Assembly (NCBI GenBank): GCA_025266875.1
Contig: JALLLT010000007.1
Location: 372,001-436,000 of the forward strand
Origin: Fennellomyces sp. T-0311
Taxonomy: Eukaryota; Mucoromycota; Mucoromycetes; Mucorales; Lichtheimiaceae
Reading direction: 5' to 3'
Length of the DNA stretch: 64,000 nt
Position numbers and translations under genes: made by a program. Shown here one piece after another: positions 36,296-46,985 of this stretch; position 1 is the first letter of the stretch; each line of letters begins with the position of its first letter. The notes below the pieces were generated by a model that was not told the origin of the DNA, did no database searches, and saw nothing but the letters and a program-made list of their open reading frames with translations.

Positions 36296-37268
36296 GAAGT
36301 CCTGCCGGGAAACAGGTATCCAAAATTGATGGTGAGAAAAGTACTAATCATACTAAGTTCTTTAGGCGATGTCGTAAACTTATGAATTTACAATTTTCGT
36401 GTTTCTGACACGACGTGCTTTCGTTTGATATATACTTTACCATCCACCATCGACTCATTCCCACTAGGACTCTCCCAATCTACTATTACAAAAAATGAGT
36501 GGATTACGTTTATTCATATATTTATGCAAGTTTTCAATAGGGCACTGCGAACTAGGAAACTTTGTCAACCGTACACCCTGGTGGAAGCTGCTACAGACCG
36601 TTCTCAGTGTTGAAGAAACGACAGCAAAGAAGATTAACAGCTTGGCATAATGATCCCATCCCTAGAAGTCAAGCAAATGGGTACGGAAATCGCGGCTGCT
36701 ACATCAGGATGGGGCACCATTACAAGGTAAAAAAAATCCAAGAAACAATTCTTAAAAGATTTGAGATGTTTGAAAATGGAGCATTCAAAGACATTGAAAC
36801 ACACAATATCGCTAGACAATATGGCTATGAGATTGAGTATACCTTATCATACCACTACGAGTTGCAGCTAATCAAAGAATTTTGGAAAATTGTAAAGTAG
36901 AAAGTTGCATCTAATCGCATCCGCAACTGCGCTGAAGTAGAAATTTCTCGTTAGACATACGACTACTTCTCCAAAGTCAAACCTAATGAACTTATTTCGC
37001 TTTGGAAGAAAACGGTGGAGCACTGTCGACAGGATAAAAGAGATTCAGCTGAGGATATTAAAAGGCTCGTGCTCCGTTCTCGAAAAATTCATGCAAAAAA
37101 ATAATGTTTCAACACAATGTACAAGTTGAAGCAACACATTAAAAATCCAACCACATGGTGTAAAGATAAACACCTTCAGCTAAAAAGTATTATTTGTTTC
37201 ATGAAAGCAGATGTGAACTCGCCAAGTTATCGGCGTTTACATGTTTCCTGGCTGAACGTTATATTCTA
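36296..37268 (+). mobile_element. TIR-bounded element, copy 1 (decayed)
   Basis: It shares most of its length with an inverted copy at 45970-46812. The left end reads AAGTCCTGCCGGGAAACAGG, followed by TATCCAAAATTGATGG. The right end reads, on the opposite strand, AACGTTCAGCCAGGAAACATG, so the ends are imperfect inverted repeats of about 25-28 bp. The inner sequence has matching open-frame pieces (for example 36425-36613, with LSQSTITKNEW), broken by stops and indels between the copies, so any protein is lost. The family is not recognised. The right end abuts the left arm of the large palindrome. Confidence 0.6.
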
Positions 37269-38627
37269 TCATCATCATCTATGGTTGCTTCACCATACTG
37301 GCAACTTTTCTTGCTAACAAGACTAATGAGGTTGCTTCTTTTCCTCGGTAGTCAAAAACATGTAATTCATTTGGAGGCGTTTAGAGTAATTTGTTCTGTG
37401 CACGAGTCCATCGGCTGCAATCGCTTATATTTTACAAAGTACGTACTTTCAATGCACCAAATTTGACCGCAAGCATGAGAGCACAAAAATCGTTTACTCT
37501 GAAACTGTTTAACCTGCCTCTATGAAGCACAGCCGGTACGTTCCCACGCATTGATTTCCTGAATTTGAGTCATCTCAACCGCCGCTCCAAAGACAAGCGC
37601 AAGAAGCGACCATGAAATATAATCGTGTTTTTTTCAGTGATGAAATGATGATGTTTTTTCTTTATTGGTTGACGGGGAATTTTGCGAGGGGTATATGACG
37701 AGGTCCACTTAACGTCAGTACATGATCAGAAACCACAAAAAGATATAAAAAGCATAGAGTGTTGCATTCAATAAAGCAAATCCGAAACTTCAAAAATACT
37801 TTTCTTGGTCTCTTTATCCTTTGTACCATTTGGTCCACCTCAGTACAGACTAGTGTTGAATAACACCACGCTGATGTGCAGATCAGCCGGTGCTGTAAAT
37901 CCGTCTTTAGGTAGAAACAGGGGCGATCGCCGTTTCAGTGCCTGTGTACCATATATCATCCAAGGCCCATCCAGATGTAGGATGGCCCAAACCGTACCGG
38001 TAAGATCGCGTGACGTGTCTAGCTATAGATCATGTATTAGTTGACAAATCTTGGGATGCTCCCTTTTGACTTGCTATTACATTGTACGCTTGGAAAGCAG
38101 ACATGGCGTTAAGGTGGGTGCCCGTCAAGCGCAGACTGCGAACGTGCGATGCGGTGGAGTGGTTAGGCAAGATGGAGATAGTAGCGCCAGAAAGTTCTTC
38201 GACGTGACGCTTCCAGTCGTACAAGAGTGCTAAGGACGCGTTAGTCAATGCTTAACTCGACAAACAGCGGAAGCACTTACCATTTGAAAACGAAAGCAAA
38301 ATATCACAATCTTTTATCAAGGCTGGATCAACCTTTGCACCAGAGTTTCCACCATAGTACTCATCGAGTTCGTACGAACGGTTAGTAGGTACTACCTTGC
38401 CGGTACAGCGGCTGGAGCGGCTGGGAGAGGTGTTCCAGGCGGTGTGAGCGAGTACTGATTCACGATTGTCAGGAGTGGCAATCTCTTTACAAGGTGTGTT
38501 TAACGAAACAATGCTGTCATTATCGTCACTATCTTCGTGTTTTTTTGTATTGTTTATTGGGTAAGAGCGTCATTATCTTCGGATTTAAGTACTGTTTAAA
38601 TTCGGTGTCTGAAAAACAACATTGAGT
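37263..38627 (+). repeat. Giant palindrome, left arm
   Basis: This is the reverse complement of 38665-40029. Position x pairs with 77292 minus x. No net gap was found at five points checked along the arm. Identity is almost complete from 37321 to 38627, with one substitution seen (G at 38606). The outermost 58 bp fall to roughly 85%. The spacer to the right arm is 37 bp (38628-38664). Confidence 0.95.
37840..38627 (-). pseudogene. Spliced gene fragment, left-arm copy
   Basis: This mirrors the right-arm copy at 38665-39452, where the structure is described. The exons fall at 38627-38281, 38229-38081 and 38022-37840 on the minus strand. The 5' end is cut at the palindrome centre, so no start codon remains. 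It shares the frameshifting A7 tract of the other copy. The family is not recognised. Confidence 0.6.
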
Positions 38628-38664
38628 GTGGTGTTGACAAATTAAAGTCACGGCATTAAACCAG

Positions 38665-39452
38665 ACTCAATGTTGTTTTTCAGATACCGAATTTAAACAG
38701 TACTTAAATCCGAAGATAATGACGCTCTTACCCAATAAACAATACAAAAAAACACGAAGATAGTGACGATAATGACAGCATTGTTTCGTTAAACACACCT
38801 TGTAAAGAGATTGCCACTCCTGACAATCGTGAATCAGTACTCGCTCACACCGCCTGGAACACCTCTCCCAGCCGCTCCAGCCGCTGTACCGGCAAGGTAG
38901 TACCTACTAACCGTTCGTACGAACTCGATGAGTACTATGGTGGAAACTCTGGTGCAAAGGTTGATCCAGCCTTGATAAAAGATTGTGATATTTTGCTTTC
39001 GTTTTCAAATGGTAAGTGCTTCCGCTGTTTGTCGAGTTAAGCATTGACTAACGCGTCCTTAGCACTCTTGTACGACTGGAAGCGTCACGTCGAAGAACTT
39101 TCTGGCGCTACTATCTCCATCTTGCCTAACCACTCCACCGCATCGCACGTTCGCAGTCTGCGCTTGACGGGCACCCACCTTAACGCCATGTCTGCTTTCC
39201 AAGCGTACAATGTAATAGCAAGTCAAAAGGGAGCATCCCAAGATTTGTCAACTAATACATGATCTATAGCTAGACACGTCACGCGATCTTACCGGTACGG
39301 TTTGGGCCATCCTACATCTGGATGGGCCTTGGATGATATATGGTACACAGGCACTGAAACGGCGATCGCCCCTGTTTCTACCTAAAGACGGATTTACAGC
39401 ACCGGCTGATCTGCACATCAGCGTGGTGTTATTCAACACTAGTCTGTACTGA
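38665..39452 (+). pseudogene. Spliced gene fragment, right-arm copy
   Basis: Three exon blocks with good signals: an open block to 39011, 39063-39211 and 39270-39452. The first intron (39012-39062) has GTAAGT, a GACTAAC branch point and CTTAG. The second (39212-39269) has GTAATA and CTATAG. The frame is continuous through DCDILLSFSN-ALLYDWKRHVEELSGATISIL and ends in HISVVLFNTSLY and a stop. The middle block looks KH-like (an RNA-binding fold), which is only a weak impression. Upstream, the frame is shifted at an A7 tract near 38748: TEFKQYLNPKIMTLLPNKQY is open before it and a KKHEDSDDNDS frame after it. There is no ATG at the 5' end. It is a truncated, frameshifted copy of a host or mobile-element gene. 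Confidence 0.6.
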
Positions 39453-40029
39453 GGTGGACCAAATGGTACAAAGGATAAAGAGACCAAGAAAAGTATTTTT
39501 GAAGTTTCGGATTTGCTTTATTGAATGCAACACTCTATGCTTTTTATATCTTTTTGTGGTTTCTGATCATGTACTGACGTTAAGTGGACCTCGTCATATA
39601 CCCCTCGCAAAATTCCCCGTCAACCAATAAAGAAAAAACATCATCATTTCATCACTGAAAAAAACACGATTATATTTCATGGTCGCTTCTTGCGCTTGTC
39701 TTTGGAGCGGCGGTTGAGATGACTCAAATTCAGGAAATCAATGCGTGGGAACGTACCGGCTGTGCTTCATAGAGGCAGGTTAAACAGTTTCAGAGTAAAC
39801 GATTTTTGTGCTCTCATGCTTGCGGTCAAATTTGGTGCATTGAAAGTACGTACTTTGTAAAATATAAGCGATTGCAGCCGATGGACTCGTGCACAGAACA
39901 AATTACTCTAAACGCCTCCAAATGAATTACATGTTTTTGACTACCGAGGAAAAGAAGCAACCTCATTAGTCTTGTTAGCAAGAAAAATTGCTAGTATGCT
40001 GAAACAACCATAGATGATGACGATAGAAG
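38665..40029 (-). repeat. Giant palindrome, right arm
   Basis: Inverted copy of 37263-38627. The outer end at about 40029 has no match beyond it to the left flank. A transcript crossing the 37-bp spacer would fold into a hairpin of about 1.3 kb. Confidence 0.95.
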
Positions 40030-40332
40030 ATATTTCCAAATAGGATAGCACGCTCGGCTCAACATCATCACGAAGTGCACTTACATAGTAACTTGTCTAC
40101 ACGGATTAAGGATCATCGTATGAACGAATGCGATAAACTGAACAGGTTATACCAATGAGGTCATTACATTAGACGGGATGTCAAAGACATCTCCAAATCC
40201 GCATGACCAAGAACAAAGGAAAGGCTCCTATACGTCCTCTATCCATTCAAACAATTCTGCAGACGAAAAACCATATAAACTGCCATCGCTGGTTCAATTG
40301 ACAGGAAGATATAAAAGCATGGAGCGTTTCAT

Positions 40333-40680
40333 TCAATAAAGCATGCATATCTGAAACTTCAGAGTTACTTTTCTTAGTCTCTTTATTCTTTGCACCCGTT
40401 TGTTCCATCTCGCCATAAACATGGTCCCAAGCTCGTTCAATATTCCATCTTCAATATCGAATACATCGGACGTAGGTTGCATGCTTTCTTCTTCAGGCAC
40501 AACCTCAGAAGCAGGAAGAGCAGGTACAGAAGCAATAGATTTATATTACGCAACAGTATATCTTAACATTATGCTCACACGCATTATTTATAATATGCGA
40601 ACCTGTGTTGCCGAAATGTATTTTCCATCAATAGTTCGTTGCCTTCTGAGAGCTGCAGGAGATTTTTTTTCTCTTGGCAT
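40333..40680 (-). CDS. Small two-exon reading frame sharing a basic peptide with the palindrome
   Basis: Exons 40680-40603 and 40503-40333 give 82 aa. The donor is CAG/GTTCGC. The acceptor follows a pyrimidine-rich TGCTCTTCCTGCTTCTGAG. The product starts MPREKKSPAALRRQRTIDGK and ends with NKRVQRIKRLRKVTLKFQ. The last exon is homologous at DNA level (about 75% by eye over 110 bp) to 37735-37850 and its mirror 39442-39557, where the matching peptide is MVQRIKRPRKVFLKFR. Shared, coding-like substitution suggests a dispersed gene family, probably linked to mobile elements. No domain is recognised. The frame is intact, but the gene may be a fragment. Confidence 0.4.
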
Positions 40681-42196
40681 AGTGGCAGTGAATGGAAGAT
40701 GAGAGAACAAGGTATAAAAAAGCAGATATACTATTGGATTATCCGGAGATCGTATGTAACATAACTGACATTTTTTATTACACAAGTAACTTTTCAGCCC
40801 TTTCCTCTGCTAAAAGTCACCTCAAGTCGTCAACTTTGAGCACTACCTACTTCATAACATTGACGATTGTCAAAAATTTAAACCATAAATTTCCACCTAT
40901 ACATGTTAATAGATCAAGTATTCGCTCAGTTCCTTTAAATTTTCATTTTTGACAGACTAGATACACTCCAAAACTTTATCCATTTAAGATCGGTGGCACC
41001 ACACTTAATGTCATAATCTGTAAGATCCCACTGGGAAGGGCCCTGCTTCCAGTAAACTATAATAATGGGGCATACTAAGTATTGAGTATTTACTTTTATG
41101 GGAACTTACGATCAAACCCGGTCTTACATGTTTGTGGGTTGCTAAGAGATGGATCGCCATGGCAGGGAACATTGCTATTCAATGATTAGTGTTGATTTAC
41201 TAGATTGAGAGTTATTAGAGTACGGTTACCTGGCTTAAGATTTTCTTTTCGAGGGTAACATGGCGATACTGCGAAGCATGTACATTGTCAGTGTTGCTGA
41301 CTCTTATTCCGTGCATCACGCGACATTTTCTTTTGTTTACTTCAATTGAATTTATTCATACAATGTTTTACGATTTCTAAAGTATACCAGAGCATACTAG
41401 CACACTACCATACCAAATTTAACATACTATCCACCTTATAGTGGAAGTGTATGTACCAGTCTTACGGCAAATCTATGTGCGTCGTATGCGACAGAATGTT
41501 ACGCGTTTTATGAAAGATATCGTGAGGTATTAGGCCGGGATACAAGATAATATATATATTTAAGACATGTCAGATCACTGTCGATAATAATTATACTTAG
41601 CTGATAAGCAACGAGTCTCCGAACAGGATAAAGTTTCTCTTCATGAAGCAAAATATTTCTCCCAAAACTGGTCTCATGATATTAATAACCACAGTTGGAC
41701 ATGACATGGTCATAAATATCATTCCTACAAGCTCTAGGCTCATTTTGTGCGGCTGATATAGGAACTTATTCTTACTGAGATTTTTAAGTATTGCAAACAA
41801 GACATGGGTAATAAAGCCAATAGTTTAGAGCGGATATGAAACTATAATGGTGCACAGGCCGCACGGGAATAATATTCCGCTTAAAGTTTTCTTGGAAAAT
41901 CATGTGCTTAGGTCCGCGCAGATTACCAGCAATTATTGTCTATCAGGATGCCCAAAGTGCCCTAGGAATTTTTTGGTTGCCATAGATGCAAAGAGTTGGA
42001 GTGTGATAGTGGGCCGGAAACTTCGCAACAGGGCCAACTGTGTTGTGAAACAGTTGCTTAGCTAAGAGACAACCCTCCTCATCGACTGAGTCTATTGGTC
42101 TTGAATTCAAAACCAGATTTGAACCTTCCCGGCAGAAAGGACGATCGGATTTGCGAGTGAAGCGTCTCTTTGCAGCTCTTTTCCGTCCTCAAATCC
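40681..42196. other. AT-rich region upstream of VTS1
   Basis: No gene recognised. The open frames 41597-41800 (-) and 41847-42065 (+) lack motifs. The right end should hold the VTS1 promoter. Confidence 0.4.
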
Positions 42197-44077
42197 ATGC
42201 TTCCATCCGATTTCAATTCTCGCCCACGTTCTGAGGTGCTTAATCGCGGAAATCATGCATCAGGAGATTGTAAGTCATGTTGCGCAGTTTTCGTGTGATA
42301 AGGACAACTTTTATGCTAACTCTGACTCTTTTACTTGATGTCGCCAAAGCTGAAAAAGTGAATGGTTGGCGGGAAGACCTGCAGCATTACGAGCGCAACC
42401 TCGAAGAGATGACGTCTGTCAATTTAGATCAGGTAAGGCCTTTTTTTTTACCCTTGGACGACCCTGCTGCGTGCTAATCAATCGAGCTTTTCCTCCGCAG
42501 AATTTCAAAGAGGAATTGCAACATGTGGATCAATGGTTCCGATACCTCTCTGAAACCGAGCGAACAGCAACGATTTACACTCTTTTGCAACACTCATCGC
42601 AAGTGCAAGTACGATTTTTTATCAGCATACTGCAGCAGTTGATGAAACGTGATCCGCTGCACTCGTATCTGACACCTGCTAACCCTGATCAAGGTTTGTC
42701 CTAGTGATATACAAATGACGTTATGCACACTAATGTGGTGGGGTTTACAGACATGCAGTCGCAGCTGGCTGGCGCAGTTGCAAAGATGGAGTTAGAGACA
42801 GGCCAACGTGGACGTACAGGAGCGACGATCCGACGACCGCCCAGCACGGGCAGCGAGCGACACGTGGTGGATAATCGACACTCGTTTGCGCTGGGCGACA
42901 CCGAGGACTACAGTCGGCTCTTTGGCCCCATGGGCAGCAACAGTAACTCGATGCTAAACCTGAATGGCAGCATGATGGATGACTTTGGGCGGGCCCCGAT
43001 CTCGCGCGCAAGCAATCGCAACAGTCTTTTCGCCTCTGCTGCCAACCAACGAAGCAGACCCCGTTCGGTGATTGAAGGCGACTCGTCGTTACTATTCCCT
43101 TCGGGAAATACCAGCACGTGGTTGCAGCCACCGCACCACAACACCTCCACTACCTTAGGCGGTAGACTTGGTATGGCTGCTGAGCGGCCCAAATCCGCCG
43201 ACGTCTCCATGTGGACCTTACCATCGCGCGATCCCATTGATGACAAAAAGCGAGCTGGTTGGGGCGTGCCTTCTACTGTTCAATTTGCTGATTTATCTCC
43301 GAGAGATGATTGGAGCCGTCGCGCAGGCCGCAATATACCTGGAACTGTCCCCGAAACGGACGAACGCACGAACAGTAACTCCCCGGCCACGTCGTCTTCA
43401 TCTATCAATCCAGCCCTGGATTCGGCTAACTTGGTTTTGTCCTACGACTCGCGCTCGCCTCCTGTACCTTCAGTGTCGGCATCCGCCCCCTTCACTCGTC
43501 GCCATCACCTGGCGCCGCCCGGTATGGAAAAACATTATGGCCAGTTTTTGAACCCTGGAGATGCAGGTGGCCCTGGCGACGATCATGATTACTTGAGTGA
43601 CCACAGTGAAGCATCCAATCTGTCAACTGATCGTGGCTACAAGCGTCGTGTCGCTCCGGGCAAGTCGCCTGCTCAATCTGCTGGAAGCAGAACACCCAAG
43701 GAGGGCACTAGCAACAAAAAGGCGGCCGAGACCGTAAATATGGACCTGTTGGAAGGTAATTAAAATAGTCAAGATTAATATACAAAGTAAGCTAAAGCGG
43801 GCAATTATCTAGATGTCCCGGCGTGGTTCCGAAGCCTCCGCTTGCACAAATATAATGCGATCTTCGAGCCAATGAAATGGCAAGATATCGTTAAAATGAC
43901 GGACGAGGATTTGCAAGCCAAAGGGGTTGCGGCATTAGGTGCGAGACGCAAGATGCTGAAAGTTTTTGAAACAGTCAGAGCGCATTGCGATGCCAACGTA
44001 AGTGTGTTACTGGGTGATCGATCGGTTGTTGATATCCTAACCATGTTGCCAAATGTTACCAGAACATCGAATACTAA
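42197..44077 (+). CDS. VTS1: Vts1/Smaug-type SAM-domain RNA-binding protein
   Basis: A 517-aa protein in six exons: 42197-42269, 42350-42432, 42501-42693, 42751-43755, 43813-43997 and 44063-44077. The introns are 57-80 nt. The first has a GCTAAC branch site. The N-terminal helical block (WREDLQHYERNLEEM, then FKEELQHVDQWFRYLSETERTATIYTLLQHSSQVQVRFFISIL) is the conserved Vts1 N-terminal region. A long disordered Ser/Pro/Asn-rich linker follows. The SAM domain (about 452-512) reads DVPAWFRSLRLHKY, WQDIVKMTDEDLQAKGVAALGARRKMLKVFETV. The ALGARRK helix makes the contact with the CNGG-type hairpin loop in known structures. Vts1 recruits deadenylases and repressors to mRNAs with Smaug recognition hairpins. 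The last exon adds only four residues (NIEY). Confidence 0.92.
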
Positions 44078-44260
44078 ATGCTTCCGCTGCAAGTTTTCTG
44101 ACCATCCCCATCACCACATTAAATAGTACGTTCACCTTCCCCCCTCTTATTATGACTTTAATATGATCGGCGCAAGCTCGCTGAAATATATTCTTTTTGT
44201 CTCTTCAAAACGAAGCATTGGGCGTTTTATTGCGACAACGTACGAGAAAAAACAAAAAAA

Positions 44261-44575
44261 TTAGGCCTTCTTGGCGGCGGCAGCCAAAGCCTTCTGGGTA
44301 CCCTTCTTGGCGAAACGCTGGTTGCGCAAGAACTTGGCATCAACCTACATGAAAGCGTATCAATGAGCACTCGGTTTTTTCCATCATGCCAATTATTATA
44401 CGTACACCCTTGAGCGAGGGGTAACGGTGCTGCTTGGGCTTCTTAATACCGTTGCGGTGGGCCTTGCTGTCTATTTAATTCGCCACACAGGTTTATTTAA
44501 TTACGGATTCTCTTCAATTGGCCGTCCAAAGGACTTACTTTGGTTGTGGTTGGTGTGGTTCTTGGACTTGGCCAT
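44261..44575 (-). CDS. RPL29: 60S ribosomal protein L29 (eL29)
   Basis: A 61-aa protein in three exons: 44575-44539, 44470-44406 and 44344-44261. The exons are too short to stand out as open frames. The start MAKSKNHTNHNQ, then SKAHRNGIKKPKQHRYPSLKGVD, AKFLRNQRFAKKG and an alanine/lysine tail are the full eL29 signature. The introns are 68 and 61 nt. eL29 sits in the large subunit near the P site. It is convergent with VTS1, the stop codons being about 183 bp apart. Codon use is the preferred C-ending type, as expected for a ribosomal protein. Confidence 0.95.
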
Positions 44576-45969
44576 TTCGAATTCCTAATCAATCCATCCG
44601 TTTAAGCCATCCATTCATCCATCCGTTTCGTCGTTCGATGCATCGTTCTTATCGCCAGTTGCTGCATACCTTTCAGACACACGAGAGAAAAGGAGGTTGC
44701 GAGGTTTCCGGTTGACGGCCCCACTATCCCCGCACAACCACTGCTGAGTATTAAAATTACCAGTTCATCATGAATGGGCAGTAGATTCCTTTGTTTGTGG
44801 AACAAGGGACTCGGCACTTTTGAGGTATCTCGATCCCTAGTACTAGACCCGTTCAGGGCGAAAAAGGATAACATTTACATTTTAAGCATCATTCTATGCT
44901 ATCTACCAAAACTTGACCCTATGAAAATTCGCATTTTTTACGTCTGTTTACGTATAGCATAAGGCCTATCAGGAACATACGTATACGAAGCGTATAGATC
45001 ACTTTATGTATTAATCACTTTGATCATGTAAAGTTATTCGCTGCCATCGCTCTCTTATCCTATTTCAGTGAAAATGGAAGCGCAAATTGACGTTTTTCGC
45101 TATATTACTGCTAATACGATTAATTATACAAGATGGGAAAAAATAATCCTCATTGGAGAAGGAAGAAGTCCCCACTAAGAATAATGTTTGTACGTATAAA
45201 AGATTAATATCATTATATAAATCTGTGGTACGTCGCAAAAAGGAATTTACTTACTTGTATAGCGGACAAAGACTACTAGCCGTCGGCAAGCACAGAAAAA
45301 TTATATCGATCCACTGTGGCAAACATACTGATCACTATACTGGTTTATGAAATTGCTCCATTGCATACCACACCTTCGACAAGCTGCTTATCTCAGGATA
45401 ATTAACACCATTTGTGAACCGTTTCATGTAACGAATCTTTCATTTCATTGATAGACTTTTATGAAGTCGGGCCTGCTTCCAGCGGCAATTTGTACTGTGG
45501 TTTGGTTTTAATAATCAACAGACATTCCTCTGATATTGAACTATATTCTAGCACCATCAGGATGCTTTTTGTCATGCATTTCCCTACGTGCGCTAATTGC
45601 TTTTAGCTTTGAATTTTATTATTATTTATAAGTAATTATACAACCACCAATTTCTGCATACTGCGAGATAAATGATGTTTTGCTGCCGCTTTGGATGACT
45701 TCTTGGTAATTGAGACATGAATTCACCAGCATTATCAATTCCTCATTTTCTGCAACGCTCAATTTGTTCTGATGTGTTTGCAAAAGCTATAGATACTGAT
45801 TGAATCTTTCTATAGCTGGAGTGTCTTATGAGAGTCACTGTTAAAAGAGGCTAGCAACGCTAATACTTCCTGTACAACTTCCTAAATAAGAAGAAGCATG
45901 CTCTTTTTTAACGTTTCAATGGATACAAAGGATAACAACAGATTGGAAAAAAAAATATGCATCCATTTC
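44576..45969. other. RPL29 upstream and repeat flank
   Basis: The first few hundred bases must contain the RPL29 promoter. Beyond that the DNA is AT-rich with no motif-bearing frame (44774-44962 and 45153-45350, +, look random). Confidence 0.4.
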
Positions 45970-46812
45970 AAATATAACGTTCCGCCGGGAAACATGTATC
46001 CAAGCTTTAAACACCGATAACTTGGCGAGTTCAGGTATGCCTTTCATGAAATAAAAAGTACTTTTAGCTGAAGGTGTTTATCTTTACACCCTATGGTTGA
46101 ATTCTCAATTTATTGTTTCAAACTTGTACACTGTGCTAAAAAATAGTTCAGGCATTATTTTTTTGCATGAAATTTTTCGAGAACGGAGCACCAAAACAAA
46201 ATAAGATCATTACGTTTGAGTTTAGATGAATCGTTGTATATCTGACGTGAGTTTTCTACGCTAGTGCAGTCGGGGATGCGATTAGATGCAATTTTCTACT
46301 TCACAATTTTCCAAAATTCTTTGATCGGTTCCATTATCAAAGGTTTCAAATCTTCTAAGAGATGCTTCTTGGACTTTTTTTTGTTTCCAATAGTGCCCCA
46401 CCCTGATGTAGCAGTCGCGAGTTTCCTAACCATTTGTTTGACTTCTAGGGACGGGATCATTCTGCCAAGCTGATAGTCTTTTTTACTGTCGTTTCTCCAA
46501 TACCGAGAACGTTCTGTACCAGCTTCCGCCAGGGGGTGTGGTTGACAAAGTTTCCCAGTTCGCAGTGCTGGATCGAAAATTTGCATATACAAATAAACGC
46601 GATCCACTCGTTTTTTGTTATGGTAGACTGGGATAGTTCTACTGGGAATGAATCGATGATGAACGATAAAGTATATATCAAACGAAAGCACGTCGTGTCA
46701 GAAACACGAAAATTGTAGTCTTATAAGTGTACGATGTCGCCTAAAGAACTTTTTGCATTATTAAGTACTTTTTTCACCATCAATTTTGGATACTTGCTTC
46801 TCGGCAGGACTT
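45970..46812 (-). mobile_element. TIR-bounded element, copy 2 (decayed)
   Basis: Inverted relative of the copy at 36296-37268. The plus-strand left end reads AACGTTCCGCCGGGAAACATG, then TATCCAAGC. The right end, read on the minus strand, is AAGTCCTGCCGAGAAGCAAG, then TATCCAAAA. These are about 28-bp imperfect inverted repeats flanked by TA-rich sequence. Matching coding remains lie at 46296-46691 (for example LSQSTITKNEW and GNFVNHTPWRKLVQNVLG). The frame is interrupted. Size is about 840 bp, so it is probably non-autonomous or internally deleted. Confidence 0.6.
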
Positions 46813-46985
46813 TATATATAAAAAGTTCATTATAGCTCACTGTATAAACTGTTTGTGTTTATAATTTTTTTTAGCTGTCTATATAGGCTTTAGATGATTG
46901 AAAGATAGCAATGGTATGTTTCAAAACAAGATCAAAAAGTTGGGTTACTAATAAAACAAAGCCGTATAGAGACTTTACTGCATGA

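Noticed and set aside
37263..40029. Palindrome dismissed as a pure assembly artefact
   Set aside because: At least one internal substitution and an 85% outer segment distinguish the arms, and the two outer flanks are unrelated. A simple inverted-read chimera would give identical arms. It still needs read support.
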